Shown piece by piece: positions 9,855 to 19,829 of a stretch of DNA of 64,000 nt (its first letter is position 1; each line of letters opens with the position of its first letter). Source of the DNA: Chroococcidiopsis sp. TS-821 (GTDB taxonomy: Bacteria; Cyanobacteriota; Cyanobacteriia; Cyanobacteriales; Chroococcidiopsidaceae); the NCBI RefSeq assembly GCF_002939305.1, contig NZ_MVDI01000004.1, forward strand, positions 62,001 to 126,000, written 5' to 3'. Made by a program: the position numbers and the translations under genes. Under the pieces are notes generated by a model. That model was not told the origin of the DNA, made no database searches, and was given only the letters and a program-made list of their open reading frames with translations.

Positions 9855-9896
9855 CCTTCTCTGACCCCTGACCTCTAATCTCTAACCTCTACTAGT
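9855..9896. repeat. Degenerate heptamer tract (CTGACCCCTGACCTCTAA type)
   Basis: The stretch just upstream of nadB is built of near-repeats of 7 to 8 bases (TCTGACCC, CTGACCTC, TAATCTC, TAACCTC). The same kind of tract recurs at about 14497, 15583, 33596, 41146 and 52906, which makes it a dispersed short tandem repeat of the type common in cyanobacterial intergenic DNA. Confidence 0.6.
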
Positions 9897-9903
9897 TATT
9901 GCC

Positions 9904-11583
9904 TTGTCTCAAACTAATCTTCAAACTCAATTTGATGTCATTGTTGTAGGTGCTGGTGCTGCGGGACTTTACACTGCACTCTGTCTGCCAGAAAATCTTC
10001 AAGTAGGTTTAATTACCAAAGATACAGTATCGCTATCGGCGAGTGATTGGGCACAGGGAGGAATTGCTGCAGCGATCGCGCCAGATGATTCGCCGTTGCT
10101 TCACATTGAGGATACTTTGCACGCAGGTGCAGGATTATGCGATCGCGTCGCTGTAGAATTTATGGCAAAAATGGCACCGAGTTGCATCCAATCTTTGGTC
10201 AAATTGGGAGTTGCCTTCGATCGCCGCGATCGCGAACTAGCATTAACTTTAGAAGCTGCGCATTCTCGACGTCGCGTACTTCATGCGGCGGATACGACGG
10301 GTAGAGAAGTGACAACAACGCTCACGGCTCAAGTTCTGCAACGCCAAAACATCCAAGTTATCCAGCAAGCTTATGCTTTAAATCTGTGGCTCGACGCACA
10401 GCAACGCTGTCAAGGAATTTGTTTACTTTATCAAGATTGTATTACCTGGATAAAAGCCAAAGCCGTAGTTCTTGCCACAGGCGGTGGGGGACAAGTTTTC
10501 GCGCAAACCACAAATCCGGCGATTAGTACTGGCGATGGAGTGGCGATCGCTTGGCGGGCGGGTGCTTTACTGCGAGACTTGGAATTTGTACAATTTCATC
10601 CTACGGCTTTAACAAAAGCTGGCGCGCCGCGCTTTTTGATTAGCGAAGCTGTACGCGGGGAAGGCGCGCACTTAATTGACGATCGAGGACATCGCTTTGC
10701 GTTTGACTACCATCCGGCAGGAGAATTAGCACCTAGAGATGTAGTAAGTCGTGCAATTTTTAATCATCTACAGCGTACCGCGCTCGATCCGGCAACGGCT
10801 CATGTTTGGTTAGATTTACGCCCAATACCAAAAGAAACTATCTTGCATCGGTTTCCCAATATTATTCAAGTGTGCCAGCGGTGGGGAATTGATGTTTTTG
10901 CTGAACCTGTTCCGGTTGCTCCTGCGGCGCATTATTGGATGGGTGGAATCGTCACAGATTTAAACAACCGCACTTCGATCCCTGGATTGTATGCAGTCGG
11001 AGAAACTGCCAGTACCGGAGTACATGGCGCGAATCGTTTGGCGAGTAATTCGCTGCTAGAATGCATCGTTTTTGGCGCGCAAATGGCGCATTTGAACGAG
11101 GAATTAGTTCCTTTGAGCCAAGACGATCGCTATCCCCAGGCGAAGATCGATATTCCTTTATCTAAAGATGACTGGTGGATTCAACAGCAAAAATTAACAA
11201 CGTGGCGTCAGAAGTTACCGCGTTTGGTATGGCAAAGTGCCGGGATTTGTCGCGAAGCAAGCAAATTACAAGATGCGATCGCACAGGTTTTGATTTGGCA
11301 AAAAGAACTTGCGGCTCTACCTTTGAGTCAATTCCTACTTCATTTACCTGCAGCACAAACAGTTAACGTCAATTCATCTGACGCTGAGCAACAGTTGCGC
11401 TTGTGGGGAGAAACGCGGAACTTGCTTGATGTTGCTTATCTTATTCTCAAAAGTGCGTCTTTTCGTAGCGAAAGTCGTGGCGGGCACTATCGTATCGATT
11501 ACCCTCAAACTGATCCTAATTGGCAAGTTCACACTCTAGTACAACAGCACCAATGGTGGCAATCTGAAAGATTGGAAAATTGA
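9904..11583 (+). CDS. nadB: L-aspartate oxidase
   Basis: NadB oxidises L-aspartate to iminoaspartate, the first step of de novo NAD synthesis. The 559-residue protein has the FAD-binding start VIVVGAGAAGLYTAL, the succinate-dehydrogenase-like flavoprotein core (WAQGGIAAAI, LEFVQFHPTAL, SEAVRGEGAHLID, APRDVVSRAI) and a C-terminal helical domain ending in RGGHYRIDYP. The reading frame opens with a TTG codon at 9904 (MSQTNLQTQFD); no ATG precedes the FAD motif, so TTG is the likely start. It follows the psbU terminator and a heptamer repeat and is probably transcribed separately. Confidence 0.93.
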   Translation: MSQTNLQTQFDVIVVGAGAAGLYTALCLPENLQVGLITKDTVSLSASDWAQGGIAAAIAPDDSPLLHIEDTLHAGAGLCDRVAVEFMAKMAPSCIQSLVKLGVAFDRRDRELALTLEAAHSRRRVLHAADTTGREVTTTLTAQVLQRQNIQVIQQAYALNLWLDAQQRCQGICLLYQDCITWIKAKAVVLATGGGGQVFAQTTNPAISTGDGVAIAWRAGALLRDLEFVQFHPTALTKAGAPRFLISEAVRGEGAHLIDDRGHRFAFDYHPAGELAPRDVVSRAIFNHLQRTALDPATAHVWLDLRPIPKETILHRFPNIIQVCQRWGIDVFAEPVPVAPAAHYWMGGIVTDLNNRTSIPGLYAVGETASTGVHGANRLASNSLLECIVFGAQMAHLNEELVPLSQDDRYPQAKIDIPLSKDDWWIQQQKLTTWRQKLPRLVWQSAGICREASKLQDAIAQVLIWQKELAALPLSQFLLHLPAAQTVNVNSSDAEQQLRLWGETRNLLDVAYLILKSASFRSESRGGHYRIDYPQTDPNWQVHTLVQQHQWWQSERLEN

Positions 11584-11585
11584 AA

Positions 11586-11843
11586 TTACCGAGTGCCAGA
11601 ACCTTGAGTACTTTTAGGCGCACTTTTGCGCGGTGGAATATAGCGAGAAGTTGAGTTTGTGTTGAAGTTAGGGACTGGCGATTCTAAGTCAGCAGCTAAA
11701 ACGATTGTCGCGTCAGTACTACCATATTCAGTAGTTGTTGTGTTAGAAAGAATACTGACTAAGCTTTGTGTTTCCATGAGGTTAAACAGCTGTACCCCGA
11801 CAACAAAAGTGACAATAGTTGTAAATCTGAAATAAATTGCCAT
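11586..11843 (-). CDS. Small hypothetical membrane-anchored protein
   Basis: This 85-residue ORF has a hydrophobic N-terminus (FRFTTIVTFVVGVQLFNLM) and an extracytoplasmic-looking Ser/Thr-rich tail ending SRYIPPRKSAPKSTQGSGTR. A 'PP..GAP...GSGTR' ending occurs in several small cyanobacterial exported proteins and near the N-terminus of DUF928 proteins, as I recall, which supports it as a real gene. It is convergent with nadB, with only 2 bases between the stop codons. Function unknown. Confidence 0.55.
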   Translation of the reverse strand: MAIYFRFTTIVTFVVGVQLFNLMETQSLVSILSNTTTTEYGSTDATIVLAADLESPVPNFNTNSTSRYIPPRKSAPKSTQGSGTR

Positions 11844-12120
11844 AAATGCTGCTGGATCGCTATATATTTCAGTATTTCATACTCCTTTGTTTTTTACGTA
11901 GATTTACGTAACTCTCATAGTTAATTTACACAAGCTTAGCAAAGTCTGGCTTGTTATCAGTAAATTCACCAGAAGACACTGAAATGAGATGCAGAAGGCG
12001 AGTATGAATATACTGGCAGCTAAACAAGGCACATTCATCTCCGTAGACTTTACGCTCTAGGGCGTGCAGCAGATTTTATTGACATAGCCGCAACTTCAGT
12101 TGCAGGATAATTCATGCTTT

Positions 12121-14316
12121 CTATTGAAAGGACATAGCATCAGCAAACTTGTAGCAATTTTTACCAAAACGTTTAGCTTGATACATTGCCAAGTCAGCTT
12201 GTTTGACGATCATTTCTTGGGCGGTGCCGTTGTTTGGATAAATGCTAATGCCGATGCTTGCAGTAATTGAGATAGTCTGTCCGTTAAGATGGAATTCTTG
12301 TGACAGCATTGTTAAAATCTTGTCTGCAACGATAGCAGCATCTTCTGGTTTGGCAATTCCAGGAAGAATGACAGTAAATTCATCACCGCCAAGTCGACAT
12401 ACAATGTCGCTTCCGCGCAAACAAAGCGTTAATCGTTGTGCGACTATGACGAGGAGGCGATCGCCGCTATCGTGTCCAAGAGTATCATTGACTTGCTTGA
12501 ACCCATCCAAGTCGATAAACAACAACGCGAGCAATAGTTTATTATTTGCTGCCCATGCGAGTAACTGACTGAGGTGGTCGTAAAATAACTTACGGTTAGG
12601 TAAACCAGTCAGCGAGTCGTGATAGGCAAGGTAACGCAAACGGTCTTGCGAATGTTGTAATTCAGTGTTCGATCGCAAAAGTTCGGCAGCAGTGCGCTTG
12701 AGATCCTCTTCAATGCGCTTGCGTTCTGTAATATCGCGCATCACTCCCACTAAAAATAAATTACCCGCTGCATCTTTGTGGAGAGATTTTTTGGTGGCAA
12801 CGAGATGAGTCATACCTCTAGAATCTGTAATTTCTTCTTCGTTTTCAATCGCACTTCCACGGGCAAAAACAATTTCATCCTGTTGCCAAGAAACTTCGGC
12901 TTGATGTTGTGGCAGAAATTGCGCATCTGACTTTTCGAGCAATTCCTCTAGTGGATAGCCAATAAATTGACAAAATGCATCATTTAAGACAATCCACTGA
13001 TGTTGTTGGTTTTTGACAAAAACTGGATCGGGAATTGTATTAATTATTTCCTGTAAAAATTCTTTTGAGCGTTGTAGCCCTTCTTGCTGATAAGCAATGT
13101 GACTGGCGATCGCTACCGCACAACCAGCAATCCCTAGTAGTGGCGGAACCACAGGTAACCACCACCCACCGATAAAAGCGATGTAAGTAATACCAACGAG
13201 TAGCACGCCCGCGATCGCCAGACTCAAAACAAACTGAATTGGTTTGCGCCAACGCCAACTCAACGATGCACCGACTAAAGTCCAGGTAAAAATCCACCAG
13301 CTTTCAGTCCATTTTGACCAAACTTGAATAACCGGTCGTCCATCAAGCGCCGCATCAAGAATTTGGCTGACAAAATTAGCGTGGAGTTCTACACCTGCGA
13401 TGGGCTGTGCTGCTGGTGTGAAGAAACCGCTACTGTAGGGAGTAAAAAAAAAGTCTTTGAGACTGGGTGCAGTAGAACCAATCAAAACGATGCGATCGCG
13501 AAACCATTCGGCTGGTACTTTGTGCGTTAAGACATCTGTAAGCGATACTGTGCGAAAGCTGGTTTGAGTGTGGCGAAAATTAGCGATGATTTGATAACCA
13601 CCATCATCGGCGCGTGCGTAACCACCATCATTGCGCTTGAAGCAAGGAAATACACTTTTTCCTAGTTGCAGATATTTGAGATTTTCTGCTGGTTGAGGAG
13701 TAATTCCTTGCGCTGCTAAGTAGCTTAAAGCGAGTTTGAGCGCAAAACTTTCATAAGTTGTCTCATCTGCTGTCCAATACAACAAACTGCGGCGCACTTT
13801 CCCATCAGCATCCAAAATCACGTTATTAAACCCGACGCGATCTTGTTGGCTCAAAATCGGTGGGGGTAACACCGCCGCACTATACTGATCTGCAAGTTTT
13901 TCAATGCCAATCAGGTTGGGAATCGATTGATAAACTTTTTGTAGTTGTTCGTTTCCAGGTTCTACGGGTAAATCTCGGTAAAGATCTAAACCAATAACGC
14001 GAGGTTGGTAATGGTGTAATTGCTGCAATAGCTGCGCAATAATGCTATCCGGTATGGGCCACTTTCCTATGGATTGCAGATCGGTTTCTTCAATAGCGAC
14101 GATCGCAATTCGTTCGTCCGTGGGTTCGGGTGGGCGTAAACGAAAAAATTGGTCAAGGGCTGCCCACTCTAAAGATTGGATAACCCCCAAGTAACGTAAT
14201 AACAGGATGCAACAAGTAACGCTGAGCGCAGTTAGCCATACTCGCCGACGATTGCGCAATTGTTTTTGAAATAATCTTTTTCTCAGTTTTTTACTAGCGT
14301 CCCCAATTATACCCAT
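12121..14316 (-). CDS. CHASE2-PAS-GGDEF diguanylate cyclase
   Basis: The 731-residue membrane sensor should make cyclic di-GMP. An N-terminal transmembrane helix (WLTALSVTCCILLLRYLGV) is followed by an extracellular CHASE2 domain (about 50-330, ERIAIVAIEETDLQSIGKWP), three closely spaced membrane helices (about 335-410), one PAS domain with PAC (about 425-550, GVMRDITERKR) and a GGDEF domain (about 570-725). The active-site motif GGDEF is intact near residue 645, and RGSD sits five residues before it as a product-inhibition I-site (RxxD). The CHASE2 ligand is unknown. No EAL domain is present. It stands alone on the minus strand. Confidence 0.92.
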   Translation of the reverse strand: MGIIGDASKKLRKRLFQKQLRNRRRVWLTALSVTCCILLLRYLGVIQSLEWAALDQFFRLRPPEPTDERIAIVAIEETDLQSIGKWPIPDSIIAQLLQQLHHYQPRVIGLDLYRDLPVEPGNEQLQKVYQSIPNLIGIEKLADQYSAAVLPPPILSQQDRVGFNNVILDADGKVRRSLLYWTADETTYESFALKLALSYLAAQGITPQPAENLKYLQLGKSVFPCFKRNDGGYARADDGGYQIIANFRHTQTSFRTVSLTDVLTHKVPAEWFRDRIVLIGSTAPSLKDFFFTPYSSGFFTPAAQPIAGVELHANFVSQILDAALDGRPVIQVWSKWTESWWIFTWTLVGASLSWRWRKPIQFVLSLAIAGVLLVGITYIAFIGGWWLPVVPPLLGIAGCAVAIASHIAYQQEGLQRSKEFLQEIINTIPDPVFVKNQQHQWIVLNDAFCQFIGYPLEELLEKSDAQFLPQHQAEVSWQQDEIVFARGSAIENEEEITDSRGMTHLVATKKSLHKDAAGNLFLVGVMRDITERKRIEEDLKRTAAELLRSNTELQHSQDRLRYLAYHDSLTGLPNRKLFYDHLSQLLAWAANNKLLLALLFIDLDGFKQVNDTLGHDSGDRLLVIVAQRLTLCLRGSDIVCRLGGDEFTVILPGIAKPEDAAIVADKILTMLSQEFHLNGQTISITASIGISIYPNNGTAQEMIVKQADLAMYQAKRFGKNCYKFADAMSFQ

Positions 14317-14496
14317 GCTTGACGATGCCCAACCTTCCCTACTGCTAGATTGCCCGCGAAAAGTTAGGAATTATTCATTAGTTTTAAAGTTGTTGCATGA
14401 GGGTAGCAAAGGGGGCAGCAGAGGTGCAAAGGAGAGCGGACAATTGTTGTAATTTGTCGCAACGTTTTTCAGATTGGAACCTTTGCTCTAAAAAAT

Positions 14497-14518
14497 CTGA
14501 CCCCTGACTGCTTTTAGG
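14497..14518. repeat. Degenerate heptamer tract fragment
   Basis: CTGACCCCTGACTGC lies directly at the 3' edge of the VKOR gene and belongs to the same short tandem repeat family as the tracts at 9855 and 33596. Confidence 0.45.
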
Positions 14519-15473
14519 AGGGAGAGTGCCGAAAGTTACGCGGACCTGTATAGCCAGACAGATCTGCTAACTCTTCTAAAGACCTTAAACCAGGATACAG
14601 TTGACCGTTGATTTCCCAAGTGGGAAAACTTTGAATACCTGCGGCTTGACAAAGATCGGGACGTGCGTTTTGACCATCTGCAGCGCATTCGATGTGGTTA
14701 ATTTCAGCATAGGCTTGCTTACCAAACAGCTGTTTTTGTTCGTAACAATGGGGACACCACCAAGCAACAAATTCTCTCGCGCCGATTTGGGTTAAGTGAC
14801 GGGCTAAAGCAATTTCGGCTTCTCCAGATTCAGTTGTAATAGGCCAACCAACCCCTGGTGTAGGTGGTTTTATAGGACCTAAAGCCACATTTGTCTGTTC
14901 TGAATTTGTGACTGTTGGTTGGTTAACTCCTGCATAAACACCAAGCGTGCCAATGAGGGTAATCATGCCAACAACGATCGCCGTAAAGAAAATTTGTCCA
15001 ACGTCCTCCCACGCCCGACCAATAATTGTGAGGACTAAAAGGCTAACGGAGAAGATCGCTGAGGCAATGCAGTAAATACAAGTCGCTTGGATTTGCGAAA
15101 AGAGCAAATACATCAAGTAACCACTGAAGACGGTCATGGCGATCGCACCAGCTAAGAGTAGCAACCACGTCCAATTTTCTACTTGCAAACGCAGTTCTTT
15201 TTTGCGTCCTGGGTGGATTGTTAAAGGTGCCAAAGCAAACGCTGCCATGCTGGCATAAGCCAGGAAACCAAACAAGGCTAGCGGTAAGCCGAATACTGTG
15301 GCATAAGGGCTAGAAAGTACGAGATCGCAGTTTCCTGCCGGACAAGCTGTTGAACTTTGGGTAAACTTTACAATTGTCAAGTATGCGGTCGTCAGCGCGC
15401 CAAGCAGCGCGATCGCTGCAATTAAGGGACGTGACCATCGATGTATCCAAGGAGTAGATCGTCGGCGACTCAT
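14514..15473 (-). CDS. VKOR-thioredoxin fusion, disulfide bond-forming membrane protein
   Basis: Cyanobacterial VKOR homologues oxidise cysteine pairs in exported proteins and pass electrons to quinone. The 319-residue protein has a first membrane helix (RPLIAAIALLGALTTAYLT), the loop cysteines Cys44 and Cys49, further helices, the redox-active CIYC at 132-135, and a C-terminal thioredoxin-like domain with WWCPHC (Cys240, Cys243) and a second cysteine pair (Cys263, Cys275). The VKOR-plus-Trx layout is the standard cyanobacterial form, in which the soluble domain faces the periplasm or lumen. It is monocistronic, 105 bases upstream of btpA on the same strand. Confidence 0.92.
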   Translation of the reverse strand: MSRRRSTPWIHRWSRPLIAAIALLGALTTAYLTIVKFTQSSTACPAGNCDLVLSSPYATVFGLPLALFGFLAYASMAAFALAPLTIHPGRKKELRLQVENWTWLLLLAGAIAMTVFSGYLMYLLFSQIQATCIYCIASAIFSVSLLVLTIIGRAWEDVGQIFFTAIVVGMITLIGTLGVYAGVNQPTVTNSEQTNVALGPIKPPTPGVGWPITTESGEAEIALARHLTQIGAREFVAWWCPHCYEQKQLFGKQAYAEINHIECAADGQNARPDLCQAAGIQSFPTWEINGQLYPGLRSLEELADLSGYTGPRNFRHSPS

Positions 15474-15578
15474 GGCTAGTGACTAGTAACTAATGGCAAT
15501 GTGTCAATACTTAAGACTTTTTTATTGCCTAAGTTTTTTTTTGACAAGTTCAAGGTAGCATTCTCTGATAAATGATGA

Positions 15579-15606
15579 CTAACTCCTCACCCCCGACCCC
15601 TGGTCT
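15579..15606. repeat. Degenerate heptamer tract inside the btpA 3' end
   Basis: CTCCTCACCCCCGACCCCTGG is a member of the dispersed heptamer repeat family. It encodes the last eight residues and stop codon of BtpA. Confidence 0.5.
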
Positions 15607-16439
15607 TTGATTCCCAGCGGATCGCCCACCTTTAACTGCGGCTTGCTACTGCGTGCAGCTTCGACAAATTGGCTGACGCGAATCGGATCGATTGTTTGCT
15701 CGCGGCGACCGTGCCGTTTCAGCGATGAAGAGACAATCACGCCATCTGCGGCTTGCATGAGTGTGGAAATATTTTCCCAGTTTGCACCGCTACCAATCAG
15801 TACTGGCGTGTCATAAGCTGCTGCTTTGGCAAGTTCTAGATCTTGTAAATCGGGCGGACTTCCTGTTGCCCAACCTGACAAAATGACGGCATCGGCTAAA
15901 CCCCGCTCGATCGTATCTTGAACAGCCACAGTAAGATTTGGCGAACTCAACGGTCGCGCGTGTTTGACAAGCACGTCCGCAAAAATTCGCACATCGCTGC
16001 CAATTTCGCGACGGTAGCGCAACAATTGGTGGGCTTGCCCTTCGATTAATCCTTGATCTGTTGCCATCACGCCCGTGAGAACGTTGACGCGAATAAATTG
16101 GGCTTTGACAACGGTGGCGATCGCTAAGGCACTATGCGCGTCGTTCCGCAGGACATTCACCCCAATCGGAATTGTGACTAACTGCATTAGCCGCTGAATG
16201 ACTACCGTCATCGCACTGACAACGGCTGGATCGACTTGATTTTTTGTAAATGGCGCGTCAAAAAAATTTTCGACAATAATACCGTCAACGCCCCCACTCG
16301 CTAGCGCTGTTGCCTCTTGTTCGGCACGGTCAATCACTGCTTTGAGGTTATTACCCCAACCTGGTGCGGTGGGCAATGGTAGTAAATGAACTACGCCGAT
16401 AATCGGGTTGGGAGTTTTAAATAGCTGCTTTAAGTCCAC
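15579..16439 (-). CDS. btpA: BtpA/SgcQ family protein, photosystem I biogenesis
   Basis: BtpA is an extrinsic thylakoid protein needed to stabilise photosystem I reaction-centre proteins, especially at low temperature in Synechocystis. The 286-residue TIM-barrel protein shows the family blocks IGVVHLLPLPTAPGW, GGVDGIIVENFFDAPF, GVNVLRNDAHSALAIA and ADAVILSGWATG. The last residues, DQGSGVRS, are encoded by a GGGGTCGGGGGTGAG heptamer-type repeat, so the native C-terminus may have been extended by repeat insertion. It is divergent from rimO across a 430-base gap. Confidence 0.88.
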   Translation of the reverse strand: MDLKQLFKTPNPIIGVVHLLPLPTAPGWGNNLKAVIDRAEQEATALASGGVDGIIVENFFDAPFTKNQVDPAVVSAMTVVIQRLMQLVTIPIGVNVLRNDAHSALAIATVVKAQFIRVNVLTGVMATDQGLIEGQAHQLLRYRREIGSDVRIFADVLVKHARPLSSPNLTVAVQDTIERGLADAVILSGWATGSPPDLQDLELAKAAAYDTPVLIGSGANWENISTLMQAADGVIVSSSLKRHGRREQTIDPIRVSQFVEAARSSKPQLKVGDPLGIKDQGSGVRS

Positions 16440-16869
16440 TTTTTCTCCACTACAGATGCTTCAGCTTCAGCGCGGTTAAAATAAGCAACTTAAATCGTAC
16501 ACGCAGCGATGACATAATTTATCCTTTGCTGGAGTTAGCAGCACAGTATTCATAAGATATGTTAAGATATAAACTAGGTGCAACGGAGTTTGCCACTCCA
16601 ACCTCAAGCTAGGTAACAACTATTGTTCCTACGACAAAAACACTGCATAGGGCAAGTAGGGTAGCTTAATACCAGTTTAACAATTGGTATTTATCAAAGT
16701 TTAAAATTAAGAAATTTAAACGAATTCCAGTTTTATCCTCTCAGCCCAGCAACGAAACGGCATTTATATCCATTGTTAGCGCTGGTGGAGTAAGCTGACG
16801 ACCTGTGTTTGTAAAGCAGTAAAATCCGCTGGCGATACTTTTGACTGCAAAACACAAGCGACTTACTGT
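16440..16869. other. Divergent promoter region between btpA and rimO
   Basis: These 430 bases must contain promoters for btpA (leftward) and the rimO-crhR pair (rightward). A small hairpin GGAGT/ACTCC is visible at 16585-16599 and an AT-rich TTAAGATATAAAC box at about 16562-16574. No coding region is convincing. A long untranslated leader on rimO is possible. Confidence 0.45.
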
Positions 16870-18189
16870 ATGGGTGATAAGCCAACAATTGCGATTTCTC
16901 ATTTGGGCTGCGAGAAAAACCGAATCGATACGGAACATATGCTAGGGCTTCTAGTTCAAGCTGGCTATGGTGTAGATACAAATGAAGAACTAGCAGATTA
17001 TGTCATTGTTAATACCTGTAGCTTTATTCAAGCGGCGCGGGAAGAATCTGTACGAACTTTGGTAGAACTGGCAGACGCGGGCAAAAAGATCGTCATCGCA
17101 GGGTGTATGGCGCAACACTTTCAACAGGAACTCTTAGAGGAGTTGCCTGAAGCAGTAGCAGTGGTAGGAACAGGAGACTATCACAAAATCGTCAATGTGA
17201 TTCATCGCGTCGAAGCAGGAGAACGCGTACAAGAAGTTACTGCTGAACCAACGTACATCGCGGATGAGACAACACCACGCTATCGAACAACGACAGAAGG
17301 CGTTGCCTATCTTCGCGTTGCGGAGGGATGTGATTATCGCTGTGCGTTTTGCATTATTCCACATCTGCGAGGAAATCAGCGATCGCGATCGATTGAATCG
17401 ATTGTGGCAGAAGCCGAACAACTCTCAGCGCAAGGCGTCCAGGAAATTATCTTAATTTCGCAGATTACGACAAATTACGGTGTCGATCTTTATGGCGAAC
17501 CGCGATTAGCTGAACTGTTGCAGGCATTGGGGAAAGTCGACGTTCCTTGGATTCGGATGCACTACGCCTATCCTACAGGACTGACACCAAAAGTCATTGA
17601 GGCAATTCAAGCAACGCCGAATGTTTTGCCTTATTTAGACTTACCGTTACAACACTCACACCCAGAAATTCTGCGGGCGATGAATCGTCCTTGGCAAGGG
17701 CGCGTTAACGACGGAATTATCGAACGCATCAAGCAAGCAATTCCGCAGGCGGTGCTACGAACAACTTTTATTGTTGGATTTCCTGGAGAGACAGAAGAAC
17801 ACTTTGAGCATCTACTGCAATTTGTTCAGCGTCATGAATTTGACCACGTCGGAGTATTTACATTCTCTCCTGAAGAAGGAACTCCAGCGTACAGTCTGCC
17901 AAATCAGTTACCGCAAGAAGTGATGGAGGCGCGACGCGATGCGGTGATGGAGATTCAGCAACCGATTTCATTGCGTAAGAATCAACAAGAAGTCGGCAAA
18001 GTTGTTGAGGTGCTCATCGAGCAAGAAAATCCAGAAACGGGAGAATTTGTAGGGCGTTCTGCCCGATTTTCTCCAGAAGTTGATGGTTTAGTTTACGTTC
18101 AGGGTGCAACGCGGCTAGGTTCTCTGGTACCAGTCAAGATTACCGACGCCGATATTTACGATCTTTACGGTCATGTCGTTAACAACTAG
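16870..18189 (+). CDS. rimO: Ribosomal protein S12 methylthiotransferase RimO
   Basis: RimO is a radical SAM enzyme that adds a methylthio group to an aspartate of ribosomal protein S12. The 439-residue protein has the N-terminal UPF0004 cluster cysteines (Cys14 in [10 protein letters not shown], Cys50 in NTCSFI, Cys79 in AGCMAQ), the radical SAM motif CDYRCAFC (Cys154, Cys158, Cys161) and a C-terminal TRAM domain (about 370-435). CEKNRID rather than the MiaB form points to RimO. The crhR helicase gene follows after 50 bases with no terminator, the same order as slr0082-slr0083 in Synechocystis PCC 6803. Confidence 0.94.
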   Translation: MGDKPTIAISHLGCEKNRIDTEHMLGLLVQAGYGVDTNEELADYVIVNTCSFIQAAREESVRTLVELADAGKKIVIAGCMAQHFQQELLEELPEAVAVVGTGDYHKIVNVIHRVEAGERVQEVTAEPTYIADETTPRYRTTTEGVAYLRVAEGCDYRCAFCIIPHLRGNQRSRSIESIVAEAEQLSAQGVQEIILISQITTNYGVDLYGEPRLAELLQALGKVDVPWIRMHYAYPTGLTPKVIEAIQATPNVLPYLDLPLQHSHPEILRAMNRPWQGRVNDGIIERIKQAIPQAVLRTTFIVGFPGETEEHFEHLLQFVQRHEFDHVGVFTFSPEEGTPAYSLPNQLPQEVMEARRDAVMEIQQPISLRKNQQEVGKVVEVLIEQENPETGEFVGRSARFSPEVDGLVYVQGATRLGSLVPVKITDADIYDLYGHVVNN

Positions 18190-18239
18190 TTAATGGCGCG
18201 TTAATTGCAAGTGAAACAAACTACATATTAGGAGATTAG

Positions 18240-19634
18240 ATGAATTTTTCCTTTGAAAGCTTGGGACTTTCAGAAGCACGTATCAAACATTTAGAAAAAA
18301 TTGGATTTACAGCAGCGACAAACATTCAAGCGCAAGCAATTCCTCACTTACTTGCAGGGCGCGATGTTGTCGGACAATCGCAAACTGGTACCGGAAAGAC
18401 AGCCGCATTTTCTTTGCCAATTTTAGAGCGCATCGACCCGAACCAAAGAGCAGTGCAAGCTCTCATTTTGACACCAACACGCGAGTTAGCAGTACAAGTT
18501 AAAGAAGCCATTTCCAGCTTTATCGGCGATCAAAATATCCGCGTTTTAGCAATCTATGGCGGACAATCGATTGACCGACAAATACTACAACTCAAGCGTG
18601 GCGTGCAAATTGTAGTCGGTACGCCAGGGCGGGTGATTGATTTGATCGACCGCGGTAGCTTGCAGCTCAATCAAATCAATTGGATGGTGTTAGACGAAGC
18701 CGATGAAATGCTGAGCATGGGCTTTATTGACGATGTAGAGAAAATTTTACAAGCGGCACCGAGCGAACGGCAAACGGCGTTGTTCTCTGCGACAATGCCA
18801 CTGTCGATTCGCCAATTGGTGACAAAGTTTTTGCGATCGCCCGTAACGGTGACAGTCGAACAGCCAAAAGCAGCACCAACACGCATTAATCAAGTTGCGT
18901 ACTTAGTTCCCCGCCATTGGACAAAAGCACGCGCTTTACAACCAATTTTGGCGCTGGAAGACCCTGAATCTGCTTTAATCTTTGTACGCACGCGCAAGAC
19001 TGCGGCTGAACTAACAAATCAACTACAAGCAGCAGGTTACAGCGTAGACGAGTATCACGGCGATTTAACGCAGCAAGCGCGTGAAAGGCTGTTAATGCGC
19101 TTCCGTAACAAGCAAGTACGCTGGGTGATTGCGACTGATATCGCGGCGCGGGGTTTGGATGTCGAAGATCTGACGCACGTTATCAACTACGACTTACCTG
19201 ATAGTGTCGAAACGTATGTTCACCGCATTGGGCGGACTGGGCGTGCAGGTAAAGAAGGAACCGCGATTTCGTTGGTACAACCGTTTGAACGACGCAAACA
19301 GCAACTGATTGAGCGTCACGTTCGTCAAAGCTGGAAAGTGCTGTCGATTCCCACACGGGCGCAAATTGAAGCGCGTCATTTAGAAAAGCTGCAAGGTCAA
19401 GTACAAGAAGTACTCGCAGGAGAACGCCTAGCTTCGTTCTTACCAATTGTACGCGATTTAGGCAACGAATACGACGTCCACGCGATCGCTGCCGCAGCAC
19501 TACAAATGGCGTATGATTCGACTCGTCCCGCTTGGATGCAGTCAGAAGCTGCAATGATTGAACCTGAAAAACCAGCAACACCAAAACCGATTTTGCGTTC
19601 CGCGCGATCGCAATCAGTATCAAAAAATAGCTAA
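18240..19634 (+). CDS. crhR: DEAD-box RNA helicase, CrhR-like
   Basis: A cold- and redox-responsive RNA helicase in the cyanobacterial CrhR/DeaD group. The 464-residue protein carries the Q motif (FTAATNIQAQAIP), motif I SQTGTGKT (47-54), PTRELA, TPGR, DEAD in MVLDEADEML, SAT in LFSATMP, and motif VI HRIGRTGRAG, followed by a short basic C-terminal tail ending in RSARSQSVSKNS. All catalytic motifs are intact. A clear Shine-Dalgarno (AGGAGA) sits 7 bases before the ATG. The gene lies 50 bases downstream of rimO as in Synechocystis, where the two are a cold-regulated dicistron, and is followed by a terminator. The specific crhR name rests on this synteny plus sequence. Confidence 0.85.
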   Translation: MNFSFESLGLSEARIKHLEKIGFTAATNIQAQAIPHLLAGRDVVGQSQTGTGKTAAFSLPILERIDPNQRAVQALILTPTRELAVQVKEAISSFIGDQNIRVLAIYGGQSIDRQILQLKRGVQIVVGTPGRVIDLIDRGSLQLNQINWMVLDEADEMLSMGFIDDVEKILQAAPSERQTALFSATMPLSIRQLVTKFLRSPVTVTVEQPKAAPTRINQVAYLVPRHWTKARALQPILALEDPESALIFVRTRKTAAELTNQLQAAGYSVDEYHGDLTQQARERLLMRFRNKQVRWVIATDIAARGLDVEDLTHVINYDLPDSVETYVHRIGRTGRAGKEGTAISLVQPFERRKQQLIERHVRQSWKVLSIPTRAQIEARHLEKLQGQVQEVLAGERLASFLPIVRDLGNEYDVHAIAAAALQMAYDSTRPAWMQSEAAMIEPEKPATPKPILRSARSQSVSKNS

Positions 19635-19685
19635 ACTCTGGTAAGTATTAGAATATTAGCCTTCCAATTGACTGAGTTACACAAG

Positions 19686-19730
19686 AGTCTGGACAGCCTA
19701 CGTTTTGGGTTAGCCAGACTTTTTCTTTTC
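19686..19730 (+). terminator. Rho-independent terminator after crhR
   Basis: AGTCTGG (19686-19692) pairs with CCAGACT (19714-19720) and is followed by TTTTCTTTTC. The stem starts about 50 bases after the crhR stop codon. Confidence 0.75.
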
Positions 19731-19804
19731 TATTTCAGGTGTCAACCAATACAATAGCAATTAGGCTTAAAGTTACTTGAGACAATTCTTCTGAGCTTTG
19801 ATGC

Positions 19805-19829
19805 TGTCCTAACTTTCCCTGCGATTGCT
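19805..19829. repeat. Left copy of a 25-bp direct repeat flanking the lipoprotein gene
   Basis: The 25 bases beginning TGTCCTAACTTTCCCTGCG are identical to 21986-22010. Similarity extends upstream through a shared GAGCTTT and a GACAA box, giving a repeat of about 50 bp. The copies bracket the gene at 20162-21940. Confidence 0.85.
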
